DNA from: CAIVAT01 sp037137455
GTDB lineage: Bacteria > Bacteroidota > Bacteroidia > Bacteroidales > FEN-979
DNA: 64,000 nucleotides
Direction: 5' to 3'
Assembly: GCA_037137455.1 (NCBI GenBank)
Contig: JBAXKG010000005.1
Coordinates: 1 to 64,000, forward strand
Shown: positions 62,055 to 64,000 of the stretch, in pieces
How the letters are laid out: every line of letters begins with the position of its first letter
How positions within the stretch are numbered: the first letter of the stretch is position 1
Notes under the pieces: model-generated
Databases searched by the model: none
What the model was told of the DNA's origin: nothing
Seen by the model: the letters and a program-made list of their open reading frames with translations, nothing else
Program-made: the position numbers and the translations under genes

Positions 62055-62846
62055 ATGTCAATAATTAAATTTGAGAAAAAAAACATCTTCTTCACCGATG
62101 AAGGGAAGGGGAAGGTCATAGTACTATTGCATGGCTTTACAGAATCTTCAAAAATCTGGAATGGATTTGCTCAAAAACTGGCGATAAAGTACCGGGTAAT
62201 CACTATCGACTTGCCCGGTCATGGCAAGAGTGATACCATTGGCAACATCCACACCATGGAGCTCATGGCGGATGTTGTTTTTGCATTGCTGAAAAAGCTG
62301 AGAATAGGCAAATGTCTTATGGTTGGACATTCCATGGGAGGATATGTGACTCTCGCATTCACCGAAAAGTATCCTAAGTCGCTTAGAGGATTAATCCTCT
62401 TTCATTCGCATTGTTTTCCAGACACACCAGCTGAGCAGGAAAACCGGAACAGAACTATCGGAATCGTAGACCAGGATAAATTCAGTTACGTAGCACAATT
62501 TATACCCAGCCTTTTCCCGGTAGAGGTGCATAAGAAGTTCTCAAAACAGATTGAACGTTTGATTCAACGGGCATCCAAGATGTCGAAAGAGGGTGTTATT
62601 GCTGCCCTCGAAGGCATGAAAAACCGCAAAGACCAATCAGGCCTTCTCAAAACTACAAAACTTCCAGTGTCGTTCATTCTTGGGTTGAAAGATTCAAGAG
62701 TACCGGCGACCCGCATCTGGGAAATGATTTCATTACCTGAGTTAAGCGAAATCCTGCTATTACGCGATTGCGGCCATATGGGATACATTGAATCACCTGA
62801 AGAAACTTTGAATGCCATCCTTGGATTTGCCAGAAAAATCATGTAA
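62055..62846 (+). CDS. Alpha/beta hydrolase
   Basis: A 263-residue hydrolase: oxyanion motif LLHGFTESSKIW, nucleophile elbow GHSMGGYV (Ser96), acid near LGLKDSRVP and catalytic His in CGHMGYIESPEET. The size and lid region fit MenH-like or esterase enzymes, but the sequence does not fix a substrate. It is cytosolic and probably cotranscribed with pepP. Confidence 0.88.
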   Translation: MSIIKFEKKNIFFTDEGKGKVIVLLHGFTESSKIWNGFAQKLAIKYRVITIDLPGHGKSDTIGNIHTMELMADVVFALLKKLRIGKCLMVGHSMGGYVTLAFTEKYPKSLRGLILFHSHCFPDTPAEQENRNRTIGIVDQDKFSYVAQFIPSLFPVEVHKKFSKQIERLIQRASKMSKEGVIAALEGMKNRKDQSGLLKTTKLPVSFILGLKDSRVPATRIWEMISLPELSEILLLRDCGHMGYIESPEETLNAILGFARKIM

Positions 62847-62891
62847 CTCCTTTTCGTAACATATTATAGGTCAGTCTTCAGTAGTCTTTCG

Positions 62892-63476
62892 TCACTTATA
62901 GAAGTGCATCTCTTCAATATACTTCCATACCTTTTCAGGCAGAAAATTACGCATGTTTTTTCCATCACGGATCGCCTTCCTGATAAAGGATGAGGAAATA
63001 GTAATCAACGGGGCATCAACACGTGTGATCGATGGGTGCCGATCGAACTGACTCACCTCGGTTTCGGGGCGTGGGTAAAGGTAAATGCAGTATTGACGAA
63101 GCAACTCTTCATAATTCTTCCACTTGTGAAATGTTGGCAGGATATCACTTCCGGCAATCAGGACAAACTCTTTTCCAGGAAATTTTTCCGAAAGATAGGT
63201 CAGGGTGTCAATGGAATAGGATGGCTGTGGAAGTTTAAATTCGATATTGGAAGACCTGAAACGAGGCTCTTCTTCAATGGCCAGGTTCACCATTGCAAGA
63301 CGGTGGTGATCGGCAAGCAATGTTGATTTTTCTTTTAATGGGTTATGCGGGGAAACTACAAACCAAACCTGGTCCAGATCGGTATACTCCGCCATGAACG
63401 AAGCAATCATCAGGTGACCTAAGTGGATTGGGTTGAAGGAACCGAAAAACAGGCCTGTTTTGGAACGAGAAGACAT
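62892..63476 (-). CDS. nadD: Nicotinate-nucleotide adenylyltransferase
   Basis: Forms nicotinic acid adenine dinucleotide in NAD synthesis, 194 residues. GLFFGSFNPIHLGHLMIA near the N terminus carries the HxGH nucleotide-binding motif, and ISSSFIRKAIRDG matches the ISSTxIR motif. VVSPHNPLK and LIAGSDILPTFHKW also fit. It starts 34 bases after gmk on the same strand; the gmk-nadD pair is common in Bacteroidota. Confidence 0.95.
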   Translation of the reverse strand: MSSRSKTGLFFGSFNPIHLGHLMIASFMAEYTDLDQVWFVVSPHNPLKEKSTLLADHHRLAMVNLAIEEEPRFRSSNIEFKLPQPSYSIDTLTYLSEKFPGKEFVLIAGSDILPTFHKWKNYEELLRQYCIYLYPRPETEVSQFDRHPSITRVDAPLITISSSFIRKAIRDGKNMRNFLPEKVWKYIEEMHFYK

Positions 63477-63510
63477 CGGATAAATTAAGAATTATGATTT
63501 CTAATAAGGG

Positions 63511-64000
63511 TTAAGTCTGTAAAAAAGCTTCGACCAGGGCAACTATTTTTTTGCATTTAATCTCTAAGTCATCATTGATTATTATTTCATCAAACCGGGA
63601 GGCGAAAGTCAACTCGTAAACCGCTTTGTTGATCCTTTTTTGCAACGTTTCTGCTGTTTCTGATCCCCTGCTTCTTAAACGGTTTTCGAGTTCGATTATC
63701 GAAGGAGGTTGAATAAAAACAGCTAACCCCTGATTCCCGAAATACCTTTTCAGGTTTAGTCCACCGAGCACATCCAAATCGAAAATCGGAATTTTTCCCT
63801 GTGACCAAATGCGATCGATCTCCGATTTTAATGTTCCATAATAATTTCCCGGATAAACCTCCTGCCATTCAACAAATTCGTTACGCCCGATTTTATCTTT
63901 AAAATCATCCACAGAAATAAAAAAATAGTCTTTCCTGTCTGATTCATCATTTCGTTTGGCCCTGCTGCAGGCGGAAACAGAAAATTCAAGCCGGGGAATG
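63511..64000 (-). CDS. gmk: Guanylate kinase, C-terminal part (N terminus outside window)
   Basis: GMP kinase, read open from the window edge to its stop at 63511 (163 codons). A shorter frame from a GTG at 63912 misses the substrate-binding part. The extra codons encode LEFSVSACSRAKR and RKDYFFISVDDF, the guanylate-binding region; SACSR replaces the usual SATTR. Later come GNYYGTLKSEI (GxxYG), FDLDVLGG and the lid and C-terminal helix. The P-loop lies outside. nadD follows. Confidence 0.93.
   Translation of the reverse strand, partial: IPRLEFSVSACSRAKRNDESDRKDYFFISVDDFKDKIGRNEFVEWQEVYPGNYYGTLKSEIDRIWSQGKIPIFDLDVLGGLNLKRYFGNQGLAVFIQPPSIIELENRLRSRGSETAETLQKRINKAVYELTFASRFDEIIINDDLEIKCKKIVALVEAFLQT

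Noticed and set aside
63511..63912. Short guanylate kinase starting at a GTG at 63912
   Set aside because: The frame continues open to the window edge and encodes the guanylate-binding region, so the gene is truncated by the window, not short.

Overview
The window looks like a chromosomal stretch from a Bacteroidota bacterium, most likely of the Bacteroidales/Marinilabiliales side. The evidence: a MurF-alanine racemase fusion, DAHP synthase fused to chorismate mutase, gliding/T9SS-associated lipoproteins GldD and GldH, a secreted protein with a type A T9SS C-terminal domain, a C-A-B succinate dehydrogenase/fumarate reductase operon with one cytochrome b subunit, and about twenty TAnnTTTG promoter elements 15-80 bases before genes with almost no Shine-Dalgarno sequences. 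No rRNA, tRNA, CRISPR, phage or transposase gene was recognised.

Layout. 1-6.7 kb: partial lnt, hflX, a cytosolic PAS/GAF histidine kinase, and a hup - 29-codon basic protein - rng - trpS group. 6.8-9.5 kb: a putative magnesium uptake operon (micropeptide frame with an internal amber codon, PRC/MgtE_N/CBS protein, NRAMP-related transporter). 9.6-16.1 kb: ssb-gldD joined by a 70-base palindrome, DAHP synthase/chorismate mutase, asnS, recJ, pfkA. 16.1-23.3 kb: envelope genes (coiled-coil protein, C69 dipeptidase, two outer-membrane proteins, Kdo transferase, phosphatase, lipoprotein). 23.4-29.7 kb: mqnC, a leucyl aminopeptidase, pdxA and murF-alr.

29.7-45.9 kb is the most distinctive block: eleven same-strand genes for what appears to be a surface-glycan assembly and modification system. 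It has two dolichyl-phosphate-mannose-synthase-like GT2 enzymes, three or four multi-pass GT-C-type proteins, an AlgI-like MBOAT acyltransferase, an AlgJ/AlgX-like periplasmic protein, a propeller-like protein and a GH16-like lipoprotein. Four of the proteins carry variants of one beta-sandwich module. The block ends at a strong hairpin whose stem contains the last stop codon. No processive synthase, Wzx or Wzy is visible.

45.9-64 kb: a saccharopine-dehydrogenase-like enzyme, a holB-ricT-gldH-PBP1A operon, a large T9SS-secreted protein, pdxB, sdhCAB, X-Pro aminopeptidase, an alpha/beta hydrolase, nadD and the 3' part of gmk.

Unusual small-scale features include a palindromic dispersed repeat seen once between genes and once reading in frame inside lnt, an unlisted 29-aa basic ribosomal-protein-like gene, a micropeptide frame broken by TAG ahead of the magnesium genes, and the ssb-gldD palindrome made of 8-base units that encodes the GldD signal peptide. 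PdxA, PdxB and the PLP-dependent racemase in one window point to DXP-dependent vitamin B6 synthesis; mqnC points to the futalosine route to menaquinone.
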